From JAHJQZ01 sp963667595 (lineage in GTDB: Bacteria > Pseudomonadota > Alphaproteobacteria > Rhizobiales > Devosiaceae), in assembly GCA_963667595.2 (NCBI GenBank), contig CAXXWD010000002.1:124001-188000 (forward strand): a stretch of 64,000 nt of DNA, read 5' to 3'. The notes below the pieces were generated by a model, which saw only the letters and a program-made list of their open reading frames with translations, had not been told where the DNA came from and did not search any database. Of this stretch, positions 9,787 to 18,517 are shown piece by piece; within the stretch, counting starts at the first letter, position 1; each line of letters opens with the position of its first letter. The translations under genes and the position numbers were made by a program.

Positions 9787-10407
9787 TCAAACTGACGGGT
9801 ACAATTTTATAAGTTTGATGCGGGCGTGTTCGTTTGTGAACTGCCAGTTTGCGATGCAGCGTTTGTCGTTGCGCGCTTTTTGCCAGGCGGCGATGTCGCG
9901 GATCAATTCGTTCTTGCTGCTGACGCGTTCTTTCAGGCACTGGCGCGACAGGATTGAAAGTTCTGCTTCGGCCATATTCAGCCACGAACCGTGTTTTGGC
10001 GTGTAGTTCCATTCGAACCTGTCGGCGATGCGACGGGCTTTGGCGGGTTCGAAGGTCGCGTAAAGCGATGTGGGGCTGTGTGTGTTGAGATTGTCCTGGA
10101 CCAGCACGATCTTGTCGGCATCGGCAAAATGGATGTCGGCGAGTTCGGCAAGAAAGTGTGCGTACTCGTTTGCGCCGCGATGGTCTGTGACCTTGAGGTG
10201 CCGCACCCCTTCAAGCGGGGCAAAGGCCATGAATACACTGGCCGTTCCTGCGCGCTTGTACTCATAATCGTGCCGGGCGATGCGCCCCGGTTTCATGGGG
10301 ATAGGTAAACGCGTGGCGCCGACCAGTTGCTTAGCCGCTTCGTCGAGGCAGACCAGTGGACGCTTGGGATCACGTGGGCGCTGGTAGATCGCCAACACGT
10401 TCTCCAT
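9787..10407 (-). CDS. IS630 transposase, catalytic part (orfB, reached by -1 frameshift)
   Basis: About 206 residues from the first ATG, but the frame stays open upstream to the A7 run at 10478-10484, and the residues before the ATG (ending YWVIPPKQSAAFVAAM) read as normal transposase sequence, so this is the second half of a frameshifted protein rather than an independent gene. The DDE triad of IS630 enzymes is recognisable: Asp in VCLDEAAK, Asp in LVQDNLNTHS, and Glu in PKHGSWLNMAE. The enzyme cuts and joins DNA at TA targets. It ends just inside the left inverted repeat. Confidence 0.85.
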   Translation of the reverse strand: MENVLAIYQRPRDPKRPLVCLDEAAKQLVGATRLPIPMKPGRIARHDYEYKRAGTASVFMAFAPLEGVRHLKVTDHRGANEYAHFLAELADIHFADADKIVLVQDNLNTHSPTSLYATFEPAKARRIADRFEWNYTPKHGSWLNMAEAELSILSRQCLKERVSSKNELIRDIAAWQKARNDKRCIANWQFTNEHARIKLIKLYPSV

Positions 10408-10442
10408 GGCCGCGACAAAGGCCGCGCTCTGTTTTGGCGGGA

Positions 10443-10922
10443 TTACCCAATATCGGCTTCGGTGAGGCTTAAGTTCGTTTTTTTAAGCGCGCGCCCAATC
10501 GTGTTGAAATGCGCCGCCTCAACGATGTTCAGTTCGACAACCTTGTCCGCCAGAAGCCGAATGGTCCAGCGCGCATGGCCTTCCGGCGGCTCGGAGCACG
10601 CCAGCGCGATCAGCCGGGCCTCCGCTTCGCCGTCGAAAATGCGCCTGACAGCGGGATGAAGACGCTGCTTGCGGGCGAAGACCGCCTCCATCCCTTCCAT
10701 CACGAAGGTCTCGCGCACGCGCGCGACCGTAGACGGCGATGTCTCCAGACTTTGGCAGATCGCCCGATCCGTCCAACCCTCGCCACACGGCCCCTTGTCG
10801 GCTTTCAACAGGATGCGCGCCTTGGTGTTCGCGCGTGCTGGCAATGTGCCTTTCCTGACCTTCGACAAAAGCGCCTCGCGCTCGTCCAACGTCAGCTCAA
10901 CCACATATCGTTTGTTCGTCAA
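10443..10922 (-). CDS. IS630 transposase, N-terminal DNA-binding part (orfA)
   Basis: A 159-residue ORF with the helix-turn-helix of IS630 transposases (WTDRAICQSLETSPSTVARVR, about 52-72) and the winged segment that follows. In the zero frame it ends shortly after the run CTT AAA AAA ACG (Leu-Lys-Lys-Thr). Slipping back one base on the A7 (10478-10484) continues into KKNELKPHRSRYWVIPP and the catalytic half at 9787-10407. It can be made alone, possibly as a regulator, or as part of the fusion. Confidence 0.82.
   Translation of the reverse strand: MTNKRYVVELTLDEREALLSKVRKGTLPARANTKARILLKADKGPCGEGWTDRAICQSLETSPSTVARVRETFVMEGMEAVFARKQRLHPAVRRIFDGEAEARLIALACSEPPEGHARWTIRLLADKVVELNIVEAAHFNTIGRALKKTNLSLTEADIG
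10478..10484 (-). other. A7 slippery site for transposase frameshift
   Basis: Seven A residues on the coding (-) strand within CTT AAA AAA ACG. Reading one A twice (-1) restores an uninterrupted IS630 transposase. This could work by ribosomal frameshifting or transcriptional slippage; a simple inactivating indel is the alternative. Confidence 0.65.
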
Positions 10923-11010
10923 AACCCTTCTCCTTAATGCTCAAATCAGCACCAAGAGAATCAGCTCGCTTAACAAAGCTCAACTGGTCTTTTTAACTGG
11001 TGCAAGGCAC

Positions 11011-11116
11011 TAGATCATTTCACCGTTTCATTGAAACGCTGAAATGATCCAACTCTTTGTTTTGTCGCGTTTTCGAATTGCAAAACCGGTATCCACTTTT
11101 GCTTAAAAACGCTCTA
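11011..11116 (-). repeat. dispersed palindromic repeat, copy 1
   Basis: About 105 bp, in the same orientation as 12121-12225. The first 37 bases form a near-perfect hairpin (GATCATTTCACCGTTTCA at 11013-11030 against its complement to 11049); the rest is conserved with copy 2 around CGTTTTCGAATTG. It ends in CTCTAG, whose CTA is the stop codon (TAG on the - strand) of the CDF gene. Similar elements occur between genes in many Hyphomicrobiales. Confidence 0.7.
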
Positions 11117-12007
11117 GAGCACCACAATCCCGGAATGTTTGGCCTTTTCTTCGGGCTCGACATGGATCGACACGATGCTGCCATCGACGGATTCGGTGAG
11201 GGCGTTCTCGATGCGGTCGCAGATCTCATGGGCGCTGTCGACGCTCATCTGGCTGGGGACCACCAGGTGAAATTCGATAAAGGTCTTGCGGCCGGACTGG
11301 CGGGTCCGCACATCGTGCGCCTCGATGGCGCCTTCCGCATTGGTGGCGATGACCGTACGAATGCGACCGAGCTGCTCGTCCGAAACGGCCACGTCCATCA
11401 GCCCGCCGACGCTTTCCTGCACCAGCTTGTAGCCGGAAAACAGGATGTTGACCCCGACAAAGGCGGCAAGCAGCGGGTCGAGCAGGGCCCAGCCGGTAAT
11501 TACCGCGAAGAAAACGCCCACCAGAACGCCGACCGAGGAGAGAACGTCGGTCAACAGATGTTTGGCATCGGCGACCAGCGCCGGCGACCGGGTCTTCTTG
11601 CCATGGCTGAACAGGACGTAACACCAGAACCCGTTGATAACGCTGGCCAGGCCGTTGACGAGAAGGCCATCCATTGAGGTGGCGAGCGGCGTTTCGTCGA
11701 TGAAACGCAGCCAGGCCTGCTGGAAGATCAACAGGGCCGCGACCAGGATGAACACGCCTTCGATGACTGCCGAGAAATATTCGGCCTTGTCGTATCCATA
11801 GGGCAAGGTGCGATTCGCCGGGCGCGCGGCAAGGCTCACGGCGATCAGTGTTGCGATGGCGGTGACAACATTGACGATGCTTTCGAGCGCGTCGGACAAA
11901 AGAGCGACGCTGCCCGTCATGAGATAGGCGACGTATTTCAACGCGAGCACGAGAACGCCGACCGCGACGGTGCCAAGTGCTATTTTCAATGTGCGTGAAA
12001 TTTCCAT
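11114..12007 (-). CDS. cation diffusion facilitator (CDF) family metal transporter
   Basis: A 297-residue CDF transporter: six predicted membrane helices in the first about 200 residues followed by a cytoplasmic C-terminal domain (about 205-290). The metal-site motifs are SDALESIVNV in helix 2 and KHLLTDVLSS in helix 5 (the HxxxD pair), and the C-terminal domain carries a conserved-type HDVRTRQSG and EFHLVV. The frame is open further upstream (to 12127), but MEISRTLK at 12007 is the start expected for the family. It probably exports Zn2+, Fe2+ or Mn2+ in exchange for protons; the metal cannot be read from the sequence. Its stop codon lies inside the repeat at 11011-11116. Confidence 0.87.
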   Translation of the reverse strand: MEISRTLKIALGTVAVGVLVLALKYVAYLMTGSVALLSDALESIVNVVTAIATLIAVSLAARPANRTLPYGYDKAEYFSAVIEGVFILVAALLIFQQAWLRFIDETPLATSMDGLLVNGLASVINGFWCYVLFSHGKKTRSPALVADAKHLLTDVLSSVGVLVGVFFAVITGWALLDPLLAAFVGVNILFSGYKLVQESVGGLMDVAVSDEQLGRIRTVIATNAEGAIEAHDVRTRQSGRKTFIEFHLVVPSQMSVDSAHEICDRIENALTESVDGSIVSIHVEPEEKAKHSGIVVL

Positions 12008-12120
12008 GCCCGCAGTCCAACAAGAGGTCGCTTGTTCACGACCTGCAGCCCCTATACATGATGCGTAAGTCGTAAAAAACCGTTCAGATTGCCAAAGGCC
12101 GAAATCGGCCTGTTTCCTGA

Positions 12121-12225
12121 GGATCATTTCACCGTTTTATTGGAAACGCTGGAATGGTCCCTTACGTTGTTCCCTCGTGTTTTCGAATTGGCGAACCAGT
12201 TTCCGCTTCGCCTGAAAACACTCTA
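12121..12225 (-). repeat. dispersed palindromic repeat, copy 2
   Basis: This copy has diverged from 11011-11116 but is collinear: GGATCATTTCACCGTTTTATTGG hairpin start, the shared GTTTTCGAATTG core, and the final CTCTAG. Here too the terminal CTA provides the stop codon of the upstream - strand gene (iron permease). It lies between the permease and CDF genes and may act as a transcript end or mRNA-stabilising hairpin. Confidence 0.65.
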
Positions 12226-13890
12226 GCGTCCGGCCTCACGCATGCTCAGATGATTGGCGAGCATAACAGGCACGATGCCGGCAGCAATGATCCCCAGCGC
12301 CGGCAGCGCGGCGCTTTCGAATAGTTCGGCATTGGCCTGCTGAAAGACAAGGGTTGACAGCGTTTCCGTGCCGAGCGGGCGCAATAAAAGTGTGGCCGGC
12401 AGTTCCTTGATGCATTCGACGAAAACCAGCGTTGCCGCCGCGATAATGGCCGGCGACAGTGTTGGCAGGTCGATGCCGAACAAAAGCCGCGCCCGGCGGG
12501 CACCGAGCACGCGCGCCGCATCGAGAACATGGATGCCGCGCCGGCTGCGTGCCGCTTCGAGCGTGTTGTGGCCGACTGCGAGAAAGCGGATGAGATAGGC
12601 ATAGGCAATCGCGACAAACGAGCCGGACAGCACGAGACCCGGTCCCATGCCGAAAAGGGCGCGCGAGAGCGTGTTGAGTGCGGCATCCATCTGCCCCAGC
12701 GGGGCGATGAGGCCGAGCGCCAGCACCGTGCCAGGCACGGCATAGCCGAGCGTCGAAAACCGCAACAGGCCGCGTCCGAGCGGGCGCGCCTCGTTTTCCA
12801 TCCGATAGGCGGTGACATAGGCGAAACCCACGGCTAGGGCGGCGCCGGTCAGTCCGAGCAGCAGCGAATTGCCGAAAGCGGCGAGAAAACCGGGCGGCAG
12901 GCCGGCTCCGATGCGCTTTGCCGCCAGAAAGACGAGTTCGCCCGCCGGCACGCCGAAACCGAGCCCGACCGGCAGGGCGCAGGCCAGAATGGCCCCGACC
13001 GCGGCCCGGCCGGCCAGAGGGGTGCGGGGCGGCGGCGTGCGACTGTCGCGCGCGCCGAGTCGTGAGCTGGCCTTGCGCGCCGCCGTTTCGAGGGAAATCA
13101 GCAGGCCCGTGATGGCGACAATGGCAATGGCCAACTGCGCCGCGCCACCGAAACTCGATCGGTTGAGCCAGGTGGCGTAAAGGATGGCGGTCAGGCTGTT
13201 GACGCCGAAATACCTGACGGCGCCGAGATCGTTGATTACTTCCATCAGGGCCAGGATAACCCCCACCCCGATGGCCGGCCGCGCCAGTGGCAGGGTGACG
13301 GTGAAAAAGGTGCGGCGCGCCGAGGCGCCCAGAACGCGCGCCGCCGAGGCGAGGGCGCCCGACTGCATCAGCAAGAAGGCCCGGCTGCTGAGATAGACGT
13401 AAGGGTAGAGCACCAGGCTCATGACGAAAGCGGCGCCGCCGGTGTTGCGGATGTCGATGAACCAGTACTCGCGCATGGTTCTGGCGCCGGTCATGGCGCG
13501 GATGAGTGTCTGCACCGGTCCGGTAAAATCCATGATCTCCACCCAGACATAGGCCGACAGGTAAGTCGGGATGGCCAGCGGCAAGACCAGCGCCCAGACA
13601 AAGACGCCCCGGCCGAAAAACTCGAAATAAGTAACGAGCCAGGCGGTGACGAGGCCGATAAGGGCAGTTGCGAGGCCGACCATCAGCATCAGCCCGCCGG
13701 TATCGACAAGAGCCGCAGGCAGCATGCGGGCCGAAAACCCGCTTGTGCCGGAATTGGTCAGCGCCGCAAAGCCGAGCGCCAGGATCGGCAGGCCGACAAC
13801 GAGCGCCAGAACGAATTCGCCGAGGGAAAAGGGCAGGCGGAAACGTCCTTTTCCGGCGCCGGGCACAACGGGAGAGGCGGCAAGTGTCAT
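12223..13890 (-). CDS. iron(III)-type ABC transporter, fused double permease (FbpB/SfuB-like)
   Basis: A 555-residue inner-membrane protein with two MetI-type permease halves, as in FbpB/HitB of ferric iron uptake systems. Each half carries an EAA-like loop: ASAARVLGASARRTFFTVTL (about residue 180-200) and LDAARVLGARRARLLFGIDL (about 450-470). About 12 hydrophobic segments can be seen. The start at 13890 lies 43 bp after the binding-protein gene, so both are cotranscribed. No ATPase gene follows; the next gene is a CDF transporter, so an FbpC-type ATPase must be encoded elsewhere. The stop codon is supplied by the repeat at 12121-12225. Confidence 0.87.
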   Translation of the reverse strand: MTLAASPVVPGAGKGRFRLPFSLGEFVLALVVGLPILALGFAALTNSGTSGFSARMLPAALVDTGGLMLMVGLATALIGLVTAWLVTYFEFFGRGVFVWALVLPLAIPTYLSAYVWVEIMDFTGPVQTLIRAMTGARTMREYWFIDIRNTGGAAFVMSLVLYPYVYLSSRAFLLMQSGALASAARVLGASARRTFFTVTLPLARPAIGVGVILALMEVINDLGAVRYFGVNSLTAILYATWLNRSSFGGAAQLAIAIVAITGLLISLETAARKASSRLGARDSRTPPPRTPLAGRAAVGAILACALPVGLGFGVPAGELVFLAAKRIGAGLPPGFLAAFGNSLLLGLTGAALAVGFAYVTAYRMENEARPLGRGLLRFSTLGYAVPGTVLALGLIAPLGQMDAALNTLSRALFGMGPGLVLSGSFVAIAYAYLIRFLAVGHNTLEAARSRRGIHVLDAARVLGARRARLLFGIDLPTLSPAIIAAATLVFVECIKELPATLLLRPLGTETLSTLVFQQANAELFESAALPALGIIAAGIVPVMLANHLSMREAGR

Positions 13891-13932
13891 GGCCGTTTCC
13901 CTCCCGTCATCCCGTGTTCCGTGCGGAAATTG

Positions 13933-14982
13933 TCAGTAATGCGGGCCGCCATCGACCTGCAACGCGTCGGCAAGGGCGCTGGCCGCGTCGCGCTCAGCGC
14001 CGATCTCGGTCAGTGCCATGGTGTCGGCGACAAGATCGCCCCATTCGGCGACCAGCGGCGCCGGCGCCACATCGGGCAGAACCGGATACTCGAAATTGGC
14101 GTCGGCATAGAGCGACTGACCGTTCTCGGACAACAGGAACGCGATCAGGCGCTGGGCGTTTTCGGCGTTGGGCGCGTGCTTGGCCAGCACCACACCGGAA
14201 ACATTGACATGCGTGCCGGTGGTGTCGCGGTTGGGGAAAACGATCCGCACCGAATCCGCCCAAGCCTGCTGTTCCGGCTCGTCCGTGTTGGTCAGCATCA
14301 ACCCGTAATAATAGGTGTTGCCGATGGCGAGATCGCACTGGCCCGAATAGACGGCCTTGACCTGGGCGCGGTCGTTGCCGGTCGGCCGTAGCGCGAGATT
14401 GTCCCGCAAGCCGGTCAGCCATTCGCGGGCGGCATCCAGCCCGTTATGGGCGATGTAATCGGCGATCATGCCGATGGAGTAGACGTGCTGGGCCGAACGC
14501 ATGCACAAAAGCCCCTTCCAGTTCGGCGCGGCCAGATCGTCATAGCTCATCGTGTCGAGATCGGCGGGCACCCGGTCGCGTGAGACGTAGAACACGCGGG
14601 CACGAAGCGACAGGGCCGTCCAGGCGCCGTCGGCATCGCGATAGGCCTCCGGCACGCGGGCGAGGATGTCGCCATCGATTGGCTGCCAGAGTTCGGCGGC
14701 CTTGGCGCTCATCAGATTGCCGATATCGGTGGTCAGAATCAGGTCGGCCGGCGAGTTTTCGCCCTCCGCCGCAACGCGTTCGATCAGCCCGGCATTGGAA
14801 TAAAGCACAACCGGCGTGATGCCGGTTTCGGCTTCGAACCGTTCGAGCAGCGGCGCGATCAGGCCGGGTTCGCGATAGGAATAGATATTGACGGAACCGG
14901 ATTGGGCACCGGCGATATTGGGAAAAAACACAAGCCCCGACAACAGGGCGAGCCCGAAACGGGCCGGACGAAAACAGGTCAT
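13933..14982 (-). CDS. iron(III)-type ABC transporter, periplasmic binding protein (FbpA/FutA-like)
   Basis: A 349-residue binding protein with a signal peptide (about residues 1-25, cleavage near AGA-QSG). AAGGAG spaced 6 bp selects ATG 14982; the ATG at 14988 touches the ribosome binding site directly. The body matches the ferric-binding family: VNIYSYREPGLIAPLLERF, NAGLIERVAAEGENSPADL, and the tyrosine cluster GNTYYYG characteristic of iron coordination in FutA/FbpA proteins. It would deliver Fe3+ to the downstream permease. No obvious RirA, Irr or Fur box was found upstream. Confidence 0.87.
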   Translation of the reverse strand: MTCFRPARFGLALLSGLVFFPNIAGAQSGSVNIYSYREPGLIAPLLERFEAETGITPVVLYSNAGLIERVAAEGENSPADLILTTDIGNLMSAKAAELWQPIDGDILARVPEAYRDADGAWTALSLRARVFYVSRDRVPADLDTMSYDDLAAPNWKGLLCMRSAQHVYSIGMIADYIAHNGLDAAREWLTGLRDNLALRPTGNDRAQVKAVYSGQCDLAIGNTYYYGLMLTNTDEPEQQAWADSVRIVFPNRDTTGTHVNVSGVVLAKHAPNAENAQRLIAFLLSENGQSLYADANFEYPVLPDVAPAPLVAEWGDLVADTMALTEIGAERDAASALADALQVDGGPHY

Positions 14983-15266
14983 GATCATCTCCTTCCACGG
15001 GGTTCAACTTCCCCGAGCAATGAGCGTGCCTTGTGCGACATCTTGTCACTTAAGTCAATATCGCAAGGTAAAACAATGTGTTATGAGGGGTTGGAAGTTT
15101 TGAACCGTTCAAAACAGGCAAAGAAAAGGGCTTGAGAAACAGCCGGGTAGACGTCTTTGCGTAAAGGCAAAGCGAGGCACTGTTCTGCCTTCCTATCGAG
15201 AGGAGAAGGGAACGCGATTCCTTAAAAAAAGAATCGGATTTACGTGTGAAGCGCGCAGAACAGTCG

Positions 15267-18200
15267 TCAACCTCGAACGGAATCGGCGCCGACGGTCAGT
15301 TCCGCGGGGATCACCAGAGTGAAAAGCGTGCCGTTGCCGGGGCCGGGATCGATTTCGAGCGTACTCGAGTTGACCGCCAGAAGAGACTGGGTCAGGGCCA
15401 GCCCGATGGTCGACTGGATCGGCATCAGGGCTTCGCCATCGGCGGCGGCGCCGTCGCGGAACACCATGAAGCGGTCGTCCATGTCCGGACTGTCAGCCGC
15501 GCCGCTGTCGCGGACGTGAATTTCCACGCCGTTATCGGAGCGCTTCTGGGCCGACAGGACCACCTGACTGCCGCGCTGCGAATGCGCGATGGCGCTGGCC
15601 AGGATATTGAGCACGGCCTGGGTCAGCGTCGCCCGGTCGGCGGTGATCTCCGGAAGGCTCGAGGAGATGCCGGAGCGGACCAGCACGCGCCTTGTGCCGG
15701 CAAAGGGGCGAACCCGATGGATCGTTTGTTCCAGAAGATCGACCAGGTCGATGCGCGCGGTCTCGACCGGATAGGTATCGGTTCTGAGATTGGCATAGTG
15801 TTCGAGTTCGTCGACAACGCTGGCGACGTCCTGCCCGGCATTGCGGATGAACTTGGCATAATCGGTATAGCGGCTGTTGCCGATCGGGCCGAAGGTCTGG
15901 TTCTGGATCATCTCGGCAAATCCGATGATCGCCGTAACCGGCTGACGGATGGCGCGGCCGAGCCGGATGAGAAAATTCGGATCGATGCTTCGGGACGTGT
16001 CGTTTGCATGCGCAGTGGTGTCCGATTTGCGCAACAGGCCGAAATAACCCTTGACGATGCCGGCCATGCCCGCCGCGAACAGGACGACTTCAGTGCCGGC
16101 TTCGGCCCCGGCGAAACGCATGGCGGGACGTTCCATGCCGGCAAAGCGGGCGGGCTGTTCGAGGAAACTTCTGAGACGCGATCCCTGGCTGAGGGCGATC
16201 AGATTGTGGATCGGCCGGCCAATCAGCGTATTCGGGCTGCGCCCCGACAAAAGCGCCCCGCGTCCGGAAATCGAGGTCAGGATGCCGGCGCGATTGGTTT
16301 CGAAATAACCGAGATTCATGGCGTTTGCCGTCATTTCGGCAAAGCCGCGCGCCATGTCCTCGGCATTAAGCGGTTCCTTCTGCCGGCTTGCCGACAACAA
16401 GAGCGCCGGCTTGCCCTGCCAGGAAATCGTCTGCAAACGCGCCGAGACATGCAGCACCTGTCCGTCAGACCCGACGAGCCGGGTCACCGGGCCGGCGCTT
16501 TGTTCGTTCTCGTTCGGGAAAATGCCGCCAAGCCCGATCGTTCTGAGGCTGGTGCCGTCGACATAGCCGAGTAGATCGGTCAGCGCCCGGTTGGAAAAAA
16601 GGATCTGCTGGTCGCGAAAGACCAGAAGGCCGATGGGCAGGCGATTGAGAATCAGCGTTTCGTCGCCGAGATTGACCAGTGCACCGTCATTGCGCGTCGC
16701 CGGTTCGGGCAACCAGTCGCGCCGCTTCTCGGCGTCGCCGGAGACGCGATCGGTGAGAATTCGCGACAATTCGTCGAAATTGTAGCGCGAAGTCTGCTCA
16801 ATGACATCGGCATCCTGTGGCGGTTCGGGTGGGATGTCATCCGGCTGGGGGGCGTCTTCCTTTTCGGCTGTCGTCTCGTCGGTTTTGGCAGGTTTGTCGG
16901 CCTCGCCGGCTTCTGCATCCGATGCGTCCGTTGTTTTTGCAGATGATTCCGGGGTGTCTTCCTGCGTCGTTACGGAGGGCGAAGACGCGTCTTCTTCGGT
17001 TGTTTCTGCGGTTTGCCGTGCATCGGCGTCCTGCCGTTCAAGAAGATTGCGCCCGATCACCCGCCACAGACGAACCGGGCTTGCGTCTTCAACGGGCGTC
17101 TCGTTTGTTTCGGTGTTCTCCGTCTCGACGGGAGCAGGTTCGGCGTCCGTCGCGACCTCGGATATTTCGGCCGGCGCAGGGTTTTCGACCGGCGCGGTCG
17201 TCTCGCCTGATTCAGGGTCTTCCGACTCGGCAGGAGCAGATTCGGTGTCCGTCACGACCTCGGATGTCTTAACCGGCGCGGAGTCCTCAACCGGTAAAGG
17301 CGTTTCGTCTGATTCGGTTTTTACCGTCTCGACAGGCGCGGGTTCGGCATCCGTTGCCACGGTCTCGTATGTCTCGACCGGCTGGGGCTCATCGATCTGT
17401 GCGGGCGTTTCCTTTTCGGGGTCGGACACATCCTGCGGGTCGGCCGGCGCAAAGGTTTCGGGCTCCGGCGCCTCGGGCGAAACGAACGGCGCATCGTCGC
17501 GTTCGTCGAGCGGCTCGTAGAGCACCTTGCGGTCGGCGAGCCTGTCGAACAGGCCCAAAAGGGTTTCGCCTGTTTCGCCCGCCTCGGTTTCTCGTGCCGC
17601 GGGTTCGGTCGTAGCCTCCGGCGTCACGGCGTCCGTGGTTTCCGGCGCGGCCGCCGTGTCTTGTGTCGTTTCGAGATTGGGCGTCGTTTCTTCGGCGCCG
17701 TTAGGGGCGGTGGTTTCCGCTTCCTTCGGTTCGGGTTCCATTTCGGGGAACAGGATAAGCCGGCTGTCTCGCGCGCCGGTTTTTAGTTCCGAAACCGGAT
17801 CCTGACCGGCCTCAAGCCGTGCCGAACCGGCGCCGCCGCATAAAAGAACCGCGCCATCGCTGCCCGTCAGCACGTAATGACTGGTTTCGCCGACGAATGG
17901 CGTCAGGCTCGCGGCATCATAGTCTATCCGAAAAAGATCGGTTTCCGGGACCGGCTCGCTCATGACGGCGAGCAAGCCCGACACATTGCCGCGAAGATAA
18001 AGGGGCGTACAAACGCATGTGGCCGAAACCGGCTTGCGCCCGAGCGTGAACTGCAGGCGTGCCGGACTGCCGCTCAACGGGACGCCAAGCCGGATAAGGC
18101 GCGGAATCTGGCGGGGTACCGGCACCAGACGGGCTTTATCCTCGCGCCGGTGGGCCGCCTCGAAGGCAAGGGCCGCCCGGTTGCGCCAGATGCGCTTCTC

Positions 18201-18293
18201 GCCGTCCGCCGCCCAAAGCCAAGCCGGTCTGGCATCGGCCAGATAGGCCGCAACCAGCCGTTCGGATTGAGAATTAAGCCACAGGGCGGTCAT
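15267..18293 (-). CDS. PAS-containing PdhS/DivL-like pseudo-histidine kinase with acidic linker
   Basis: A 1008-residue protein. Residues 1-180 form a PAS-like region; about 185-505 is a low-complexity Glu/Pro/Thr/Ala linker with recurring APVET-like units; about 510-700 holds PAS domains (NRLPIGLLVFRDQQILFSNRAL); about 770-1008 is a histidine-kinase-type end. The H-box reads FLIRLGRAIRQPVTAIIGF: Arg780 occupies the phospho-His position of the PdhS/DivJ/PleC family (SHEIRTPLNAIIGF). The ATP-site motifs are also degraded (N-box LNILASAIAHS; G1 RDSGAAD). It is therefore probably a non-catalytic relative acting by protein interaction, as DivL does with a Tyr. ATG 18293 has no strong ribosome binding site but fits the N-terminal domain. 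Confidence 0.8.
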   Translation of the reverse strand: MTALWLNSQSERLVAAYLADARPAWLWAADGEKRIWRNRAALAFEAAHRREDKARLVPVPRQIPRLIRLGVPLSGSPARLQFTLGRKPVSATCVCTPLYLRGNVSGLLAVMSEPVPETDLFRIDYDAASLTPFVGETSHYVLTGSDGAVLLCGGAGSARLEAGQDPVSELKTGARDSRLILFPEMEPEPKEAETTAPNGAEETTPNLETTQDTAAAPETTDAVTPEATTEPAARETEAGETGETLLGLFDRLADRKVLYEPLDERDDAPFVSPEAPEPETFAPADPQDVSDPEKETPAQIDEPQPVETYETVATDAEPAPVETVKTESDETPLPVEDSAPVKTSEVVTDTESAPAESEDPESGETTAPVENPAPAEISEVATDAEPAPVETENTETNETPVEDASPVRLWRVIGRNLLERQDADARQTAETTEEDASSPSVTTQEDTPESSAKTTDASDAEAGEADKPAKTDETTAEKEDAPQPDDIPPEPPQDADVIEQTSRYNFDELSRILTDRVSGDAEKRRDWLPEPATRNDGALVNLGDETLILNRLPIGLLVFRDQQILFSNRALTDLLGYVDGTSLRTIGLGGIFPNENEQSAGPVTRLVGSDGQVLHVSARLQTISWQGKPALLLSASRQKEPLNAEDMARGFAEMTANAMNLGYFETNRAGILTSISGRGALLSGRSPNTLIGRPIHNLIALSQGSRLRSFLEQPARFAGMERPAMRFAGAEAGTEVVLFAAGMAGIVKGYFGLLRKSDTTAHANDTSRSIDPNFLIRLGRAIRQPVTAIIGFAEMIQNQTFGPIGNSRYTDYAKFIRNAGQDVASVVDELEHYANLRTDTYPVETARIDLVDLLEQTIHRVRPFAGTRRVLVRSGISSSLPEITADRATLTQAVLNILASAIAHSQRGSQVVLSAQKRSDNGVEIHVRDSGAADSPDMDDRFMVFRDGAAADGEALMPIQSTIGLALTQSLLAVNSSTLEIDPGPGNGTLFTLVIPAELTVGADSVRG

Positions 18294-18470
18294 GTCAGAT
18301 GCGTCAATCAGAAAGAAATGTTCTGTTCCGGCACAGATCGGCCCGGTTGTTCACATCTTGTTTAAATATCGGATCGCGCGCCAAGGGTCCATATGCGCGC
18401 CACGCGCTAAACCCGAGAACTGATGGGATGGTTAAGTCCATTATCGGTGTCTCTTTGTAAAATTCGCCCC

Positions 18471-18499
18471 TTGCATGGTCCGGCGCCTCGCCCTATGTT
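18471..18499 (+). promoter_or_regulatory. candidate tRNA-His promoter
   Basis: TTGCAT (18471-18476) and TATGTT (18494-18499) with a 17-bp spacer, placing transcription start about 12 bp before the mature tRNA. Confidence 0.5.
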
Positions 18500-18517
18500 C
18501 CCGCCGATTTTGGTTCT

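Larger units (their letters stand above)
9773..11010 (-). mobile_element. IS630-family insertion sequence (about 1.24 kb)
   Basis: The element is bounded by TA dinucleotides (9771-9772 and 11011-11012), the target duplication typical of IS630/mariner elements. Imperfect terminal inverted repeats are visible: GTCCTTTGAATCACTCAAA reading in from the left against GTGCCTTGCACCAGTTAAA reading in from the right (about 13 of 19 bases identical). It encodes one transposase in two overlapping frames on the - strand (10443-10922 and 9787-10407). All catalytic motifs are present, so it may still be active. It is inserted right next to a dispersed palindromic repeat (11011-11116). Confidence 0.85.
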
